Assembly: GCF_026151335.1 (NCBI RefSeq)
Contig: NZ_JAMQPP010000010.1
DNA length: 64,000 nucleotides
Source of the DNA: Leptospira_A soteropolitanensis
GTDB taxonomy: Bacteria; Spirochaetota; Leptospiria; Leptospirales; Leptospiraceae
Direction: 5' to 3' (one strand)
Shown here in pieces: positions 33,054 through 42,735 of this stretch. A program made the position numbers and the translations under genes. The notes under the pieces were generated by a model. That model worked only from the letters and a program-made list of their open reading frames with translations, ran no database searches and was not told where the DNA came from. Positions within the stretch are counted from its first letter, which is position 1. Every line of letters begins with the position of its first letter.

Positions 33054-34122
33054 AAGAAGTTTGCAAATATTGGATATAGTTAGTAATCTCCGTTTTCATA
33101 CTATCTATTCGATTGGCACCACTGGGAAGTTGGATGAGAGTCTGGACCAGAGGATGGGTGCTGGATGCAAGTAACCCATCTGAATATAAAAAAAGAACAT
33201 CGCCTTTTTCTACTGCAATTTCATTTTCTGCAAATTCCATATCTTTTAATATTCCTAAAATTTGACCAGATTGATCATGTAAAATCAACGGCGCACGAGA
33301 TTCTTTTTGAAATATTAACGGGTAGGGATGACCACCTCTTGCATAAATAATTTTTTTATTCTTATGATCCACAATGATACTAATGGCTGTCATACTATGT
33401 GTTCCGATTTCATTACAAAGTTCTCGGTTTAAACGAGAAAGTAATTCAGAAGGTGCAATCGTTGTTGTTCTAACCAATTCCCGGTGAATCGTTGTCATGA
33501 GAATGGCAATGAGCCCAGATGTAACACCGTGACCTTCGATATCCCCCATTAATATCAGAGTTCTATCACCGTCCAAAGGTAAAACTTGGAAAAAATCACC
33601 TGAAACAAAACTCACAGGTTTGATATCAGCAAATATTTTGTGATCCAATTGAGGTAAGTTCATTGTTTTAGTTTGGATTTTTGCTGCTAACCTCAGGTCA
33701 CGTTTGATGGATTCATCCATCGATTCTTTGTCTTTTAGAAAATTGTAATATTCGAATGCACGTGAAATGGCAGCTTCTATAGATTTAATATGAAATGGTT
33801 TTAAAATAAAATCTGATGCTCTATGATAAAGTGAAGAAACCACGGTTTGAATGTCATGTTCCCCAGTCATCATTAGGACTTGAGTTTTGGAATCATAAGC
33901 TTTGATTTTCTGCAAAAGATCCAAACCGGATGTCTGTGGCATATTGACATCTAAGAAAACAATTGGATTTCGTTCACCTTCGAAGTATTCAAAACCTTGC
34001 AGAGGATTCGTAAAATACCGGACAAAATATCCCAAACCATTAATGATGAGTTCAAGAGTTTCACAAATTTCTGAATCATCATCTATGATGAGAATCTCAG
34101 GTTTAAAAGAATATTCGGACAT
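33010..34122 (-). CDS. Response regulator with PP2C (SpoIIE-type) phosphatase output
   Basis: 370 residues. Receiver domain 8-125 with the acidic pocket IIDDD and phosphoacceptor Asp58 (VFLDVN); Thr and Lys switch residues are in MMTGEH and KPFH. The PP2C domain (~170-370) has SGDFFQV, LMGDIEGHG, YSDGLLA and SSDDISY, the metal-binding Asp residues of RsbU-like phosphatases. It likely dephosphorylates an anti-sigma antagonist in a partner-switching pathway; no such partner or sensor kinase is adjacent. Confidence 0.9.
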   Translation of the reverse strand: MSEYSFKPEILIIDDDSEICETLELIINGLGYFVRYFTNPLQGFEYFEGERNPIVFLDVNMPQTSGLDLLQKIKAYDSKTQVLMMTGEHDIQTVVSSLYHRASDFILKPFHIKSIEAAISRAFEYYNFLKDKESMDESIKRDLRLAAKIQTKTMNLPQLDHKIFADIKPVSFVSGDFFQVLPLDGDRTLILMGDIEGHGVTSGLIAILMTTIHRELVRTTTIAPSELLSRLNRELCNEIGTHSMTAISIIVDHKNKKIIYARGGHPYPLIFQKESRAPLILHDQSGQILGILKDMEFAENEIAVEKGDVLFLYSDGLLASSTHPLVQTLIQLPSGANRIDSMKTEITNYIQYLQTSSKSSDDISYLLLEI

Positions 34123-34149
34123 CTACTAGATTATCGGCATAGATCCGGT

Positions 34150-34965
34150 TTAATTTGAGACTAATGTGAATTTTAGTTTTTCTTTCACTTCCTCCACTTT
34201 TCTAAAATAGGCCTCATGAAATACTTTTTTCTCCAAATAGATGTCGGTGCAGGATATCATTTCCCCATATTTCCATTCGTATGGTTCGCCACTTTCATAA
34301 CGAACTCTGTTTTGATGGATTTGAGAAGATAAATTGCGTAAGTTCGTTCCGCGAAAATTTTTCACGAGAGCTCGAAAGGTTCCTTCTTTTTCCGGATCAA
34401 TGAATCGAAATTTTCGTGAGAACAAAACTGCATCGTGAAAATATTCGGGAACATTGAAAGCACCAGAAGTTCCTAATTTTTTAGATAGGTCTCGAATAAA
34501 ATCTGTAAATTCATTTAGTACATTCAAACCAGGATATTCTTGTCCAAAATATAATTCTTTTTTAATGTCGCCTGGTTCAAAATTAATGTTTTGAGTTAGT
34601 AGCCAATCGATGTAAATCATTGGGAACTGCTCATCATCACCCTTTAACTGAAATTGGGATACTTTTAGTCGAGTGTGAACGAGGATTTTTTTGCTCTCTG
34701 ATTTAATATAAATTCGGTTATCGTAATCATTTAGAATTTCTAATTCAATGATAGAGTTATGGAAACCACGTTTCTCAACCGCTTTGATGAGACCAGCATT
34801 CACTAACATCTGTTCTACTTCATAATGGGTAAACCTATTGAATAACTTAGGTTCCATATTTAACGAAGTATTTAATTCTTTAGAAACATCTACTAAAGAC
34901 AAATCATCCAAATCTAACCAATCAGACTGGTTTTTCTTTTTGTCGGTAGATGAAAAAATTCCCAT
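34150..34965 (-). CDS. Hypothetical protein downstream of HDAC11-like deacetylase
   Basis: 271 residues, not recognised. No signal peptide or membrane segment; mixed alpha/beta with charged termini. Residues 60-130 have alternating strands (IIELEILNDYDNRIYI, KKILVHTRLKVSQFQLKGDD). Its ATG abuts the stop of the deacetylase gene (position 34965 shared), so the two are co-translated and may act together. Confidence 0.72.
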   Translation of the reverse strand: MGIFSSTDKKKNQSDWLDLDDLSLVDVSKELNTSLNMEPKLFNRFTHYEVEQMLVNAGLIKAVEKRGFHNSIIELEILNDYDNRIYIKSESKKILVHTRLKVSQFQLKGDDEQFPMIYIDWLLTQNINFEPGDIKKELYFGQEYPGLNVLNEFTDFIRDLSKKLGTSGAFNVPEYFHDAVLFSRKFRFIDPEKEGTFRALVKNFRGTNLRNLSSQIHQNRVRYESGEPYEWKYGEMISCTDIYLEKKVFHEAYFRKVEEVKEKLKFTLVSN

Positions 34966-35864
34966 TACTTTTCACCAAATGCAGTGATCGTATTGAAATG
35001 AATTTCCACTGTGTCGCGAAAATCACGTGCATATCCACCAGCTAGAGTGACAACGCAAGGCACATTTAACGACTCAGCAAATTTACGAACCATCAAATCA
35101 CGTTCCTTTAAACCTTTCATGGAAACTTTCAATTCTCCAAGAGAATCATCTTCATACGGATCAGCACCTGCAACATAATAAATTATATTGGAATCAAAAT
35201 CTTTTCGGATTTGATTCAACGATGTTTCTAAGGTAGATAGATATTCATCATCTTTTGTATTCGGTTCTAAATTAATATCCAAGTTAGATACTTCTTTTTT
35301 TGGATAAAGATTTCCCTGGTGCATCGAAAATGTGAAAACTTTGTCATCATATTGAAAAATATACGAATTTCCATTTCCTTGATGCAAATCCAAGTCAATG
35401 ATGAGGGCATTTAAGTTAGGATTTGTTTCTTTTTGTTTTCGTATAGCAATTGCTACATCATTTAGGTAACAAAACCCTTCAGCTTTATCTGGGAAACTAT
35501 GATGATAACCACCTCCCATATTAAAGGCAAATTGAAACTTTTTCGAAAGTTCTGCTGCCATCATCGTACCACCAACACCATACATAAAACTTTCCACAAT
35601 ACTTCGATTAAGTGGAAGTTCTGAATACATGGTTCGCGAAGTATGTTCAAAACTAAATAGATCGTCTAAGTATTCTTTGGTATGTACTAGCTCTAAATCA
35701 GCCTCTTCTGCTTTTTTAGGTAGCAAAATGTCCCAAGACGCATATACCGGATCTCTTTTGACGCGGTTGTAAAGATGTGAATATTTATGCGCTGGAAATA
35801 CATGACCCGGTAATTCGAGATTGTACGAAGAATGGTAGATGAGAGCAAGTGCATTAGATGCCAT
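34965..35864 (-). CDS. Histone-deacetylase family protein (class IV, HDAC11-like)
   Basis: 299 residues from the ATG at 35864. Active-site elements are FNMGGGYHHSFPDKAEGFCYLNDVAIAI and IIDLDLHQGNGNSY; the Leu-His-Gln arrangement in DLDLHQGNG and the GFCYLND segment resemble class IV (HDAC11-like) members, unlike the class II-like gene at 20274. Some class IV proteins act on long acyl chains. A start at 35900 would overlap the divergent pyruvate kinase region. The substrate is unknown. Confidence 0.85.
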   Translation of the reverse strand: MASNALALIYHSSYNLELPGHVFPAHKYSHLYNRVKRDPVYASWDILLPKKAEEADLELVHTKEYLDDLFSFEHTSRTMYSELPLNRSIVESFMYGVGGTMMAAELSKKFQFAFNMGGGYHHSFPDKAEGFCYLNDVAIAIRKQKETNPNLNALIIDLDLHQGNGNSYIFQYDDKVFTFSMHQGNLYPKKEVSNLDINLEPNTKDDEYLSTLETSLNQIRKDFDSNIIYYVAGADPYEDDSLGELKVSMKGLKERDLMVRKFAESLNVPCVVTLAGGYARDFRDTVEIHFNTITAFGEK

Positions 35865-35955
35865 TAAATTGATATTTTTGTGAAAAATGACACAAGTCAA
35901 TTCAAACCGTACAATTTACTTGCAGGAAAAATCAAAAAAGATAAGAATAGAGACT

Positions 35956-37392
35956 ATGCCGGTAGACGAAAAAATCCCAAACAAACGCACTAAAATTATC
36001 TGTACCATTGGCCCTGCATCCGCAAACCGAGAAACTATCCTAAGTTTAATTTATTCAGGAATGGATTTGGCAAGGATGAACTTCTCCCATTCCACTCATG
36101 ATTACCACAAAGAAATTTTTGAATTATTGCGCGAATGTGAACAAGAATCCGGCAAATCTATTGGCATTCTTGCCGATTTACAAGGTCCCAAAATCAGAAC
36201 TGGAAAATTAGGCACAGGTCCCTTAGAACTCAAAACAGGAGATCAAATCGCCATCAATAATAAATCGGACTTCCTTGGGACTAGAGAGGAAATCGGCTGC
36301 ACCTATCAGTACATTCTAAACGACATAGATGTCGGACACAAATTACTCATTGATGACGGTAAACTTTCATTCGTTGTGAAATCCAAAACGAAAGAAAAAG
36401 CAATTTTAGAAACAATCATTGGAGGTACCTTAAAAGATAACAAAGGGATTAACCTTCCAGGAACACCCATTTCGGCACCTGCTCTTTCAGAAAAGGATAT
36501 TGAAGACTTACAATTTGCCTTGTCACTCGGTGTGGACTATATAGCACTTTCATTTGTTAGACGAGCAAGCGACTTAGAGATGGCACGTCAGTTTATGAAA
36601 GATAGTTATGCAGGTCTTATAGCAAAAATTGAACGACCCGAAGCAATACAAAACATCGAAGAAATCATTGATAATTGCGATGGCATCATGATCGCACGCG
36701 GTGATTTGGGTGTTGAGTTAGATACACAATATGTTCCCATCATTCAAAAAGAAATGATTACAAAACTAAATCAAAAGGGTAAACCAGTCATCACTGCTAC
36801 ACAGATGTTAGAAACAATGATCGATAATCCACGTCCAACCAGAGCCGAAGCGAGTGACGTGGCTAATGCTGTGATGGATGGAACTGACGCGGTAATGTTA
36901 TCAGGAGAAACAGCTTCTGGAAAATTTCCAATTGAAACCGTTAAAACCATGACAAGTATCATTCAAGCTGCTGAAGAATCTGAGATCTATTTATCTCACT
37001 TGAGATATATGGATCGTTCTGAATTTGAAGTGGAACGAACAGCACTTGGTAGTGCAGCGGAATCTATTTCTAGATCCATCAATGCAAAGGCCATTATTAA
37101 CTTTACAAGATCAGGTTATTCATCCCTTCTTTCTTCAGAGTTTCGTCCCCTAAAACCAATATACTCGTTCACACCGTTTCTTGGTACTGCAAGGAAAATG
37201 CAATTGTATTGGGGTGTTGATGCCTATGTCATGCCTATGATGGATAAATTTCCAGACATGATAGCCTTTATGAGTAAAACACTAAAAAGTGAAGGAAAAC
37301 TAAAGTCGGGAGATACTGTGGTAATCTTATCGGGTGCACCAGGATCAATAGCACAAACTGTCGACTTTATTCAAATTCATAAAATCAAATAA
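35956..37392 (+). CDS. pyk: Pyruvate kinase
   Basis: 478 residues from the ATG at 35956, which gives the standard N-terminus (RTKIICTIGPAS). Active-site features: MNFSHS, LADLQGPKIRTG, AKIERPEAI, MIARGDLGVEL and TATQMLETMI. The C-terminal allosteric domain covers ~350-478. It makes pyruvate and ATP from PEP and ADP at the end of glycolysis. The open frame reaches back to 35887 across the divergent gene start. Its 3' end overlaps the convergent flavoprotein by eight bases. Confidence 0.93.
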   Translation: MPVDEKIPNKRTKIICTIGPASANRETILSLIYSGMDLARMNFSHSTHDYHKEIFELLRECEQESGKSIGILADLQGPKIRTGKLGTGPLELKTGDQIAINNKSDFLGTREEIGCTYQYILNDIDVGHKLLIDDGKLSFVVKSKTKEKAILETIIGGTLKDNKGINLPGTPISAPALSEKDIEDLQFALSLGVDYIALSFVRRASDLEMARQFMKDSYAGLIAKIERPEAIQNIEEIIDNCDGIMIARGDLGVELDTQYVPIIQKEMITKLNQKGKPVITATQMLETMIDNPRPTRAEASDVANAVMDGTDAVMLSGETASGKFPIETVKTMTSIIQAAEESEIYLSHLRYMDRSEFEVERTALGSAAESISRSINAKAIINFTRSGYSSLLSSEFRPLKPIYSFTPFLGTARKMQLYWGVDAYVMPMMDKFPDMIAFMSKTLKSEGKLKSGDTVVILSGAPGSIAQTVDFIQIHKIK

Positions 37393-38647
37393 CAATAGTT
37401 TTTCGAATACCTCGGGCTGCAATTGTTGCTGTAGTCCAGGCATTTTGAAAATTAAAACCTCCGGTTACTCCGTCCACATCAATCACTTCACCAGTAAAAA
37501 AAAGACCGGGTGTTTTTTTACTTTCCATTGTTTGGAATTGTATATCTTTTCTGGAAACCCCTCCCGCAGTCACAAATTCTTCTTTAAATACACCCTTAGC
37601 GACCATTCGAAGTTTGGTCTGTGTAAGTATTAGGCATAAATTCCTAATTTCAGATTTAGAAATATCTGAATAACGTTTGTTTGGTTGAATTTTCGATTCA
37701 TTCAAAATCCACTCCCAAAACCGATTGGGTAGTTTCCACAGAGGATCTGGCACCAACTTGTCCCCAGGCGTTTTTTCTTTTTTGCTTAAATATATTTCTT
37801 CAACGTTTTGAGTTTTTTCACCACCGATCCAATTTACCGACAGATCCACTTTATAATCAGCTTCAAATAAAGTACGAGCTTCCCAAGCTGAAAGTCTCAG
37901 CGCACAAGGTCCACTGAGTCCCCAATGAGTGATCAACATAGGTCCACTCTGAGGTTTTCCTTTTGGTAAAATTTTGATTTCAGAGTTTGGGACAACTAGT
38001 CCAGTCAATTCAACAAGATCTGTATTCTCAAGAGTTAATGTAAAAAGAGAGGGAACAGGGGTTATGATTTTATGGCCTAACTTTTCTAGTATACTCCAAA
38101 CTTTTCGATTTGATCCAGTTGCAATCACTACTGTACCAAAGTTTTCCTCAAAACCACCTTCCCACAACACTCTAAATCCATTTTTTTGGTTCAAATTCAC
38201 GTCGGGAATTTGATTTGGATATATACCAACTAATCCTTGTTCAAAGTGAATTGGGATTTTTTTAGATTTTAATTCATCCAAAAAACAATTGATAATGGTT
38301 TCAGAACTGTCTGTAGTTGGAAACATTCTTCCATCTGCTTCTGCTTTTAAAGTGACACCTCTTTTTTGAAACCAAGTGATCGTATCACTAGGACTAAAAC
38401 TTTCAAAAGCCCAACGTAATTCTTTGTTTCCCCTTGGATAACGCATCGAAAGAAGTTCCGGATCAAAAAGATTGTGAGTTACATTGCATCTTCCTCCACC
38501 AGAAATCTTCAGTTTTGAAAGAGGTTCTTTTGATTTTTCAAAGATTTGAATATCACATAATCCTTGCAATTCATCGTAAATTTGTAGGGCTGCAAAACAG
38601 CCGGAAGCACCTGCTCCAATGACGGCAATTTTTGGTTTCTTTCGCAA
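37385..38647 (-). CDS. BaiN/HI0933-like NAD(P)/FAD-dependent oxidoreductase
   Basis: 420 residues. FAD-binding Rossmann motif AVIGAGASGCFAALQ at the start, the family signature KISGGGRCNVTHN (~45-60), and a C-terminal GEVIDVDGVTGGFNFQNAWTTATIAARGI typical of HI0933-type flavoproteins. Members are soluble enzymes of mostly unknown substrate; one relative (BaiN) reduces bile acids. It forms a run of same-strand genes with the glyoxalase (three-base gap) and a sterol-desaturase-family gene. Confidence 0.87.
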   Translation of the reverse strand: MRKKPKIAVIGAGASGCFAALQIYDELQGLCDIQIFEKSKEPLSKLKISGGGRCNVTHNLFDPELLSMRYPRGNKELRWAFESFSPSDTITWFQKRGVTLKAEADGRMFPTTDSSETIINCFLDELKSKKIPIHFEQGLVGIYPNQIPDVNLNQKNGFRVLWEGGFEENFGTVVIATGSNRKVWSILEKLGHKIITPVPSLFTLTLENTDLVELTGLVVPNSEIKILPKGKPQSGPMLITHWGLSGPCALRLSAWEARTLFEADYKVDLSVNWIGGEKTQNVEEIYLSKKEKTPGDKLVPDPLWKLPNRFWEWILNESKIQPNKRYSDISKSEIRNLCLILTQTKLRMVAKGVFKEEFVTAGGVSRKDIQFQTMESKKTPGLFFTGEVIDVDGVTGGFNFQNAWTTATIAARGIRKTIVI

Positions 38648-38650
38648 AGC

Positions 38651-39073
38651 CTACCACTCACCTATATTAGGCATAGAAACCCAAGGTTCCATAGGAGGGA
38701 GGGCTTTTCCTTTTTGAAGGAGTTCAATAGAGATTTGGTCTGGCGACCTAACAAAAGCCATACGACCATCCCTGGGAGGACGATTGATGATGATTCCCAT
38801 TTTTTGAATTCGTTCGCAGGTTTCGTAAATATTTTCTACTTCATAGGCCAGGTGACCAAAATTTCTACCAGAGGAATAGGGATCAGTTTGTCCCCAATTG
38901 TAAGTAAGTTCTAACTCTGGTGCGTCAGCTTCACCAGTAGATAAAAACACAAGAGTGAATTTTCCTTCAGGATGTTCATTCCTTCTAGTGACTTTCAGTC
39001 CAAGGACCTCAACAAAAAAATAGAGAGTTTTGTCTAAATCTAAAACCCGAATCATTGTATGTAAATATTTCAT
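38651..39073 (-). CDS. gloA: Glyoxalase I-type lactoylglutathione lyase
   Basis: 140 residues, two VOC half-domains. N-terminal MKYLHTMIRVLDLDKTLYFFVEVLGL (metal His5), then FGHLAYEVENIYETC (second His) and RDGRMAFVRSPDQISIELLQKG with the C-terminal Glu ligand. It converts the hemithioacetal of methylglyoxal and a thiol into lactoyl thioester. Whether the thiol is glutathione in this organism is not visible here. Confidence 0.86.
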   Translation of the reverse strand: MKYLHTMIRVLDLDKTLYFFVEVLGLKVTRRNEHPEGKFTLVFLSTGEADAPELELTYNWGQTDPYSSGRNFGHLAYEVENIYETCERIQKMGIIINRPPRDGRMAFVRSPDQISIELLQKGKALPPMEPWVSMPNIGEW

Positions 39074-39082
39074 CTGTTCTTA

Positions 39083-40267
39083 CTATAAGAAAAAATACAC
39101 TAAAAGCACAAGCCAAGAAATATATTTAGGAATCTCAAAACGGAACCATTCTTTTTTCCCTTCCAAGAGCCTGCCTAAAGAAACAAAGGAAAAAACCAAA
39201 AGAAAAAAAACGGAACTAATTTCCCCTAATGAGAATTGATGCATTCGTTTCAAAAAATATAAAGTTAAGATAGTTGGAACCAAAAAAGAAACCAATAGAT
39301 ATAGTCTGTATGGTGTATCGCCCGCCTTACTCCTGTATTGTGGCACTTTTACCTTTCTTTCAATTTCCCATCGATTATTGTTTAACCAAACTTTTGGATC
39401 TGTTACACCGCGATCTATTGTTGATTGAAGATCATCTGGCCTTACGGAAGGATAAGAAAAAAAAGAACGAATCCCTTGCCATTTGTATTTTGTTTTCCAA
39501 AAATCGCTAAATAAATCCCGGAATACATGTAGTTCCGCAGTGACTGGATCATAAGTATGCAATTGAGAAACTAAGCCATACCGCGGTTCTTTTGTTTCTT
39601 CACAAAACGTACCAAAAATTCGATCCCAAAAAATGAACACCCCGCCATAATTTCTGTCTATGTATTCTGGATTTATTGCGTGGTGGACTCTATGATGGGA
39701 AGGAGTGACAAATACAGATTCAAACCAAGCGGGTAACTTTTTAATGGCGCGAGTATGAACCCAAAATTGGTAAGTTCGATTTAGTGCATCTATGATTAAA
39801 TATGATTCTACGGGGAAACCTAATAAAGATAAAGGTAAATAAAAAAGCCCTATTCCAATATTTCGAACAAAGGATTGCCTAAGGGCTACTGACAAATTGA
39901 ATTCTTCACTTGAATGATGAACCACGTGAGAAGCCCACAAAACTTTGATTTCATGACTATAACGATGCGCCCAATAAAATAAAAAATCTAAAAGAATAAA
40001 TAATACAATCCAATGCATGGGTGAAGTAGGAGATAAATGTATTTTTGAAAGTAATTCTACTCCCCAAGAGATTTGGTACAACTGGTTATAAATAAAAACT
40101 AAACCTAATAGTATGAGACCGTCAAAAATTCGGCTAAGAACTCCTAAACTTAGATCTGCTAATGAATCTTCGTAAAAATAATAATCCTGTTTTTTGAAAC
40201 GAGTATAAATTACCTCGGCCAACATAAGTAAAATATAGATAGGCGCAATAGTTTCGATCAGTCTCAT
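39083..40267 (-). CDS. Fatty acid hydroxylase / sterol desaturase family protein (AGMO-like)
   Basis: 394 residues with several membrane helices. The diiron His clusters are HRYSHEIKVLWASHVVHHSSEEFNLS (~105-130) and HHRVHHAINPEYIDRNYGGVFIFWDRIFGTF (~190-220). This spacing and the WASHVVHHSS segment resemble alkylglycerol monooxygenase-like members that oxidise ether lipids or long alkyl chains. It is an integral inner-membrane oxygenase. It lies after the glyoxalase in the direction opposite to transcription, so it is probably the first gene of that unit. Confidence 0.82.
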   Translation of the reverse strand: MRLIETIAPIYILLMLAEVIYTRFKKQDYYFYEDSLADLSLGVLSRIFDGLILLGLVFIYNQLYQISWGVELLSKIHLSPTSPMHWIVLFILLDFLFYWAHRYSHEIKVLWASHVVHHSSEEFNLSVALRQSFVRNIGIGLFYLPLSLLGFPVESYLIIDALNRTYQFWVHTRAIKKLPAWFESVFVTPSHHRVHHAINPEYIDRNYGGVFIFWDRIFGTFCEETKEPRYGLVSQLHTYDPVTAELHVFRDLFSDFWKTKYKWQGIRSFFSYPSVRPDDLQSTIDRGVTDPKVWLNNNRWEIERKVKVPQYRSKAGDTPYRLYLLVSFLVPTILTLYFLKRMHQFSLGEISSVFFLLVFSFVSLGRLLEGKKEWFRFEIPKYISWLVLLVYFFL

Positions 40268-40406
40268 GGGATGTCCTTTAGTCCCTACTATCTATACTGA
40301 TCCAAATCGAAAAGCAACCCTGTTTCTAACGATAAAATCTAAGAAATATTCAAAAAAAAAACAAATCGATTAATTTGTTATTTTATGAAAAGTCGGAATC
40401 CAAAAT

Positions 40407-41018
40407 TTATTTCAATTGTTTACTTAGATCCAAATTCAATTCATCAAATGACTTGGAAAGACCCAAATTCCAACCAAGCACTAAGGCCTCAGGTTCTTTT
40501 TTATCAATAGGTTGGATTTGTTTATATGTTTTTCTAAAAACGGGAGAAGAAATGAAATCTTTATCTTCATAAACTACAACTTCAAATTCAATCACAGCTT
40601 TTGGTTCCTTAGTTCGGAAATCTCCATACAATTGAGTTAAATTTAATTCTATAAAATGGGTTACACTAACCCTAGTATGAATGCTTGCATCCCATTCAAA
40701 ATTTCCAGACTTTAAAAGAGAACGAACCAATTCTTCTTTAAAATTATGCGCTGGCGGAATAAAGAATCCGTTGTAAAAATCAGATTCATATACGGCATTT
40801 TCCTTACGATATACAAATTCCTTTCCCTCAAATTTCGGAGAAATAAATACCTTACGAACAACAAAAGTCCTGGGTTTTGGAAAAGCAAACATCGGTTTGG
40901 CTTCAGACGTTTCAATTAAATAAAATCTTTTTTCTGGAAAGGTTTTACTGACGCCAAAACAATTAGTTAGAGAGGAAATGATACCAATATAAAGGGAAAA
41001 ACGAATCAGTGTATTCAT
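40407..41018 (-). CDS. Mla/Pqi-type ABC transport auxiliary lipoprotein
   Basis: 203 residues from the ATG at 41018; an upstream TTG at 41033 lies inside the MCE gene. The signal peptide ends near SLTNC (lipobox). The body (RFYLIETSEAKP, RTFVVRKVFISPKFEGKEFVYRKE, FYNGFFIPPAHNFKEELVRSL) resembles the PqiC/YmbA group, which docks MCE-domain transporters to the outer membrane. It is the last gene of the mlaEFD-like operon; its predicted start is six bases before the preceding stop ends. Confidence 0.78.
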   Translation of the reverse strand: MNTLIRFSLYIGIISSLTNCFGVSKTFPEKRFYLIETSEAKPMFAFPKPRTFVVRKVFISPKFEGKEFVYRKENAVYESDFYNGFFIPPAHNFKEELVRSLLKSGNFEWDASIHTRVSVTHFIELNLTQLYGDFRTKEPKAVIEFEVVVYEDKDFISSPVFRKTYKQIQPIDKKEPEALVLGWNLGLSKSFDELNLDLSKQLK

Positions 41019-41023
41019 TATAT

Positions 41024-41971
41024 TTATTTCCAAAGTTTAGACTTGTTAGGTGCCTCTCCGAAGAGAAACTGTGAAGGGTATTTTTTTGCATTTGCTGTGA
41101 CTTCTTTTAAATCTTCAGATGCAATTCTCAAATTTTCAATGGAGGTAGATATATCACCTTGGTTAGAAGCAAGAAGAGTGTCCAAACGTTTTAAAGTCGT
41201 TTGTAATTGTGTCATGGATGCATCTAGTTTTTTGGGAAAACCTTGAGTCTCTGGACTTGCAATGAGTGCCTTTACTTCTGCATTTGTTTTACGTAAGTCA
41301 ACTAGTAGCCCTGTAGATTCCCGCGCTAAGTCACCAAGTCTTGCTTCTTGAATGGTTTGGTTCAAATTTCTAATGAGTTCCCCTACACCTAAGAGAATTT
41401 TATCCACATCTGCCTTTTCGACTTTATCAAAAAACTTATCTACAGTTGCCGTAAAACGAGAGATGGTACTTGGTGCCGAAGGAATATAAATAGTTTTTGG
41501 TTCCCATTCGATCGATAAAGGAGGGTTTTTTTCAGGGTTTAGATAATCTACTTCTAAATAAGCCGTTCCAGTTAATCCCTGTGAGGCGAGACGAACACGA
41601 AGGCCACTTTGTATCATTCTTTGTACCGTCTTCTTTAATTCATCGCCGTAGACTCCTTTCACAAAATCCGGTACAGACATTTTAATCAAAACATACCTGC
41701 CATACCGAAGTTCAGTATCTTGATTTAGTTTCTCTGAATATACATTTTGTACAAAGGTAATTTCTTGAACCGTTCCGACCTTTACTCCGCGATGTTTCAC
41801 TGGTGATCCGATATCCAAACCTTGCACAGATTCGTCAAAATAGGTCTCTAAACTGACTGATCTTTGAAAGATATTCCCGGCGGTAAATACTATCAAAAAT
41901 AGAATGAGAGTAAAAAAACTAACTAGGACAAAAATCCCAACCTTGAAGTAAGTTTTATTTGATTGGTTCAT
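41024..41971 (-). CDS. mlaD: MlaD-like MCE substrate-binding protein
   Basis: 315 residues. One N-terminal membrane helix (KVGIFVLVSFFTLILFLIVF) anchors an MCE domain (~40-150): GLDIGSPVKHRGVKVGTVQEITF and VRLASQGLTGTAYLEVDYL. A long helical tail (~170-300) with heptads probably forms the tunnel or oligomer stalk. It shuttles phospholipid between membranes together with MlaE and MlaF. Its ATG overlaps the mlaF stop by four bases. Confidence 0.9.
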   Translation of the reverse strand: MNQSNKTYFKVGIFVLVSFFTLILFLIVFTAGNIFQRSVSLETYFDESVQGLDIGSPVKHRGVKVGTVQEITFVQNVYSEKLNQDTELRYGRYVLIKMSVPDFVKGVYGDELKKTVQRMIQSGLRVRLASQGLTGTAYLEVDYLNPEKNPPLSIEWEPKTIYIPSAPSTISRFTATVDKFFDKVEKADVDKILLGVGELIRNLNQTIQEARLGDLARESTGLLVDLRKTNAEVKALIASPETQGFPKKLDASMTQLQTTLKRLDTLLASNQGDISTSIENLRIASEDLKEVTANAKKYPSQFLFGEAPNKSKLWK

Positions 41972-42735
41972 AACGGGGAACTCTCCTGTGGAATACGATT
42001 GAAGAATTGTTTTACAAAAGGGTCTTTCGATTTTTCTTTTAAATCTTTCGGTTTACCTTCTGCAATAATTCCCTTTTTTGATTTATCTAAAACAATGACA
42101 CGATCTGCCATTGTAAAAACTGAAGGCAATTCATGTGTCACAATTACAAAAGTAACTCCGAGCGTTCTCGACAAACGAATGATTAGGTGGTCCAATTCTA
42201 CACTAGTAATAGGATCTAAACCTGCGCTTGGTTCATCTAAAAATAATATCTCAGGATCCATTGCCATCGCGCGAGCAATGGCTGCACGTTTTTTCATACC
42301 ACCGGATAGTTCTGCAGGATAAAGATGAGCAAATGGGAAGAGCCCAACCATTTTTAACTTAGTCATGGCTATTTCATTCATGATTGGCAAAGGAAGGTTA
42401 GTGAATTCTTCTAGTGGCAAACGAATATTCTCTAAAAGAGACATGGAACCGAACAAAGCACTTTGTTGGTACATGACTCCAATGCGATTCCAGATTTTGA
42501 TTTTTTTCTTACCTTCTGCGAGAACAATATCGTCTTCATCAATCCATATACGACCGCTAAATGGTGATGTTAAACCAATCATATTTTTTAGAACGGTAGA
42601 TTTACCACAACCTGACCCACCTAGGATTCCAAAAATTTCACCACGGTTTACTTCAAAAGAAATATCTTCCATAACTACGGTTTGGCCGTATCCCGTAGTT
42701 AGATGTTCCACTCGAATGATAGATTTTTCTTTCAT
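41968..42735 (-). CDS. mlaF: MlaF-like ABC transporter ATPase
   Basis: 255 residues. Walker A GGSGCGKST, Q-loop YQQSALFGSM, signature LSGGMKKRAAIARAM, Walker B EILFLDEPSAGLDP and the H-loop VTHE. The GMKKR variant of the signature is typical of the Mla/Mce ATPases. It powers lipid movement by the MlaE permease on the cytoplasmic face. It overlaps both neighbours by four bases. Confidence 0.93.
   Translation of the reverse strand: MKEKSIIRVEHLTTGYGQTVVMEDISFEVNRGEIFGILGGSGCGKSTVLKNMIGLTSPFSGRIWIDEDDIVLAEGKKKIKIWNRIGVMYQQSALFGSMSLLENIRLPLEEFTNLPLPIMNEIAMTKLKMVGLFPFAHLYPAELSGGMKKRAAIARAMAMDPEILFLDEPSAGLDPITSVELDHLIIRLSRTLGVTFVIVTHELPSVFTMADRVIVLDKSKKGIIAEGKPKDLKEKSKDPFVKQFFNRIPQESSPL

Noticed and set aside
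41018..41033. Start of the auxiliary lipoprotein at TTG 41033
   Set aside because: The ATG at 41018 gives a normal lipoprotein signal; the earlier TTG is inside the MCE gene.
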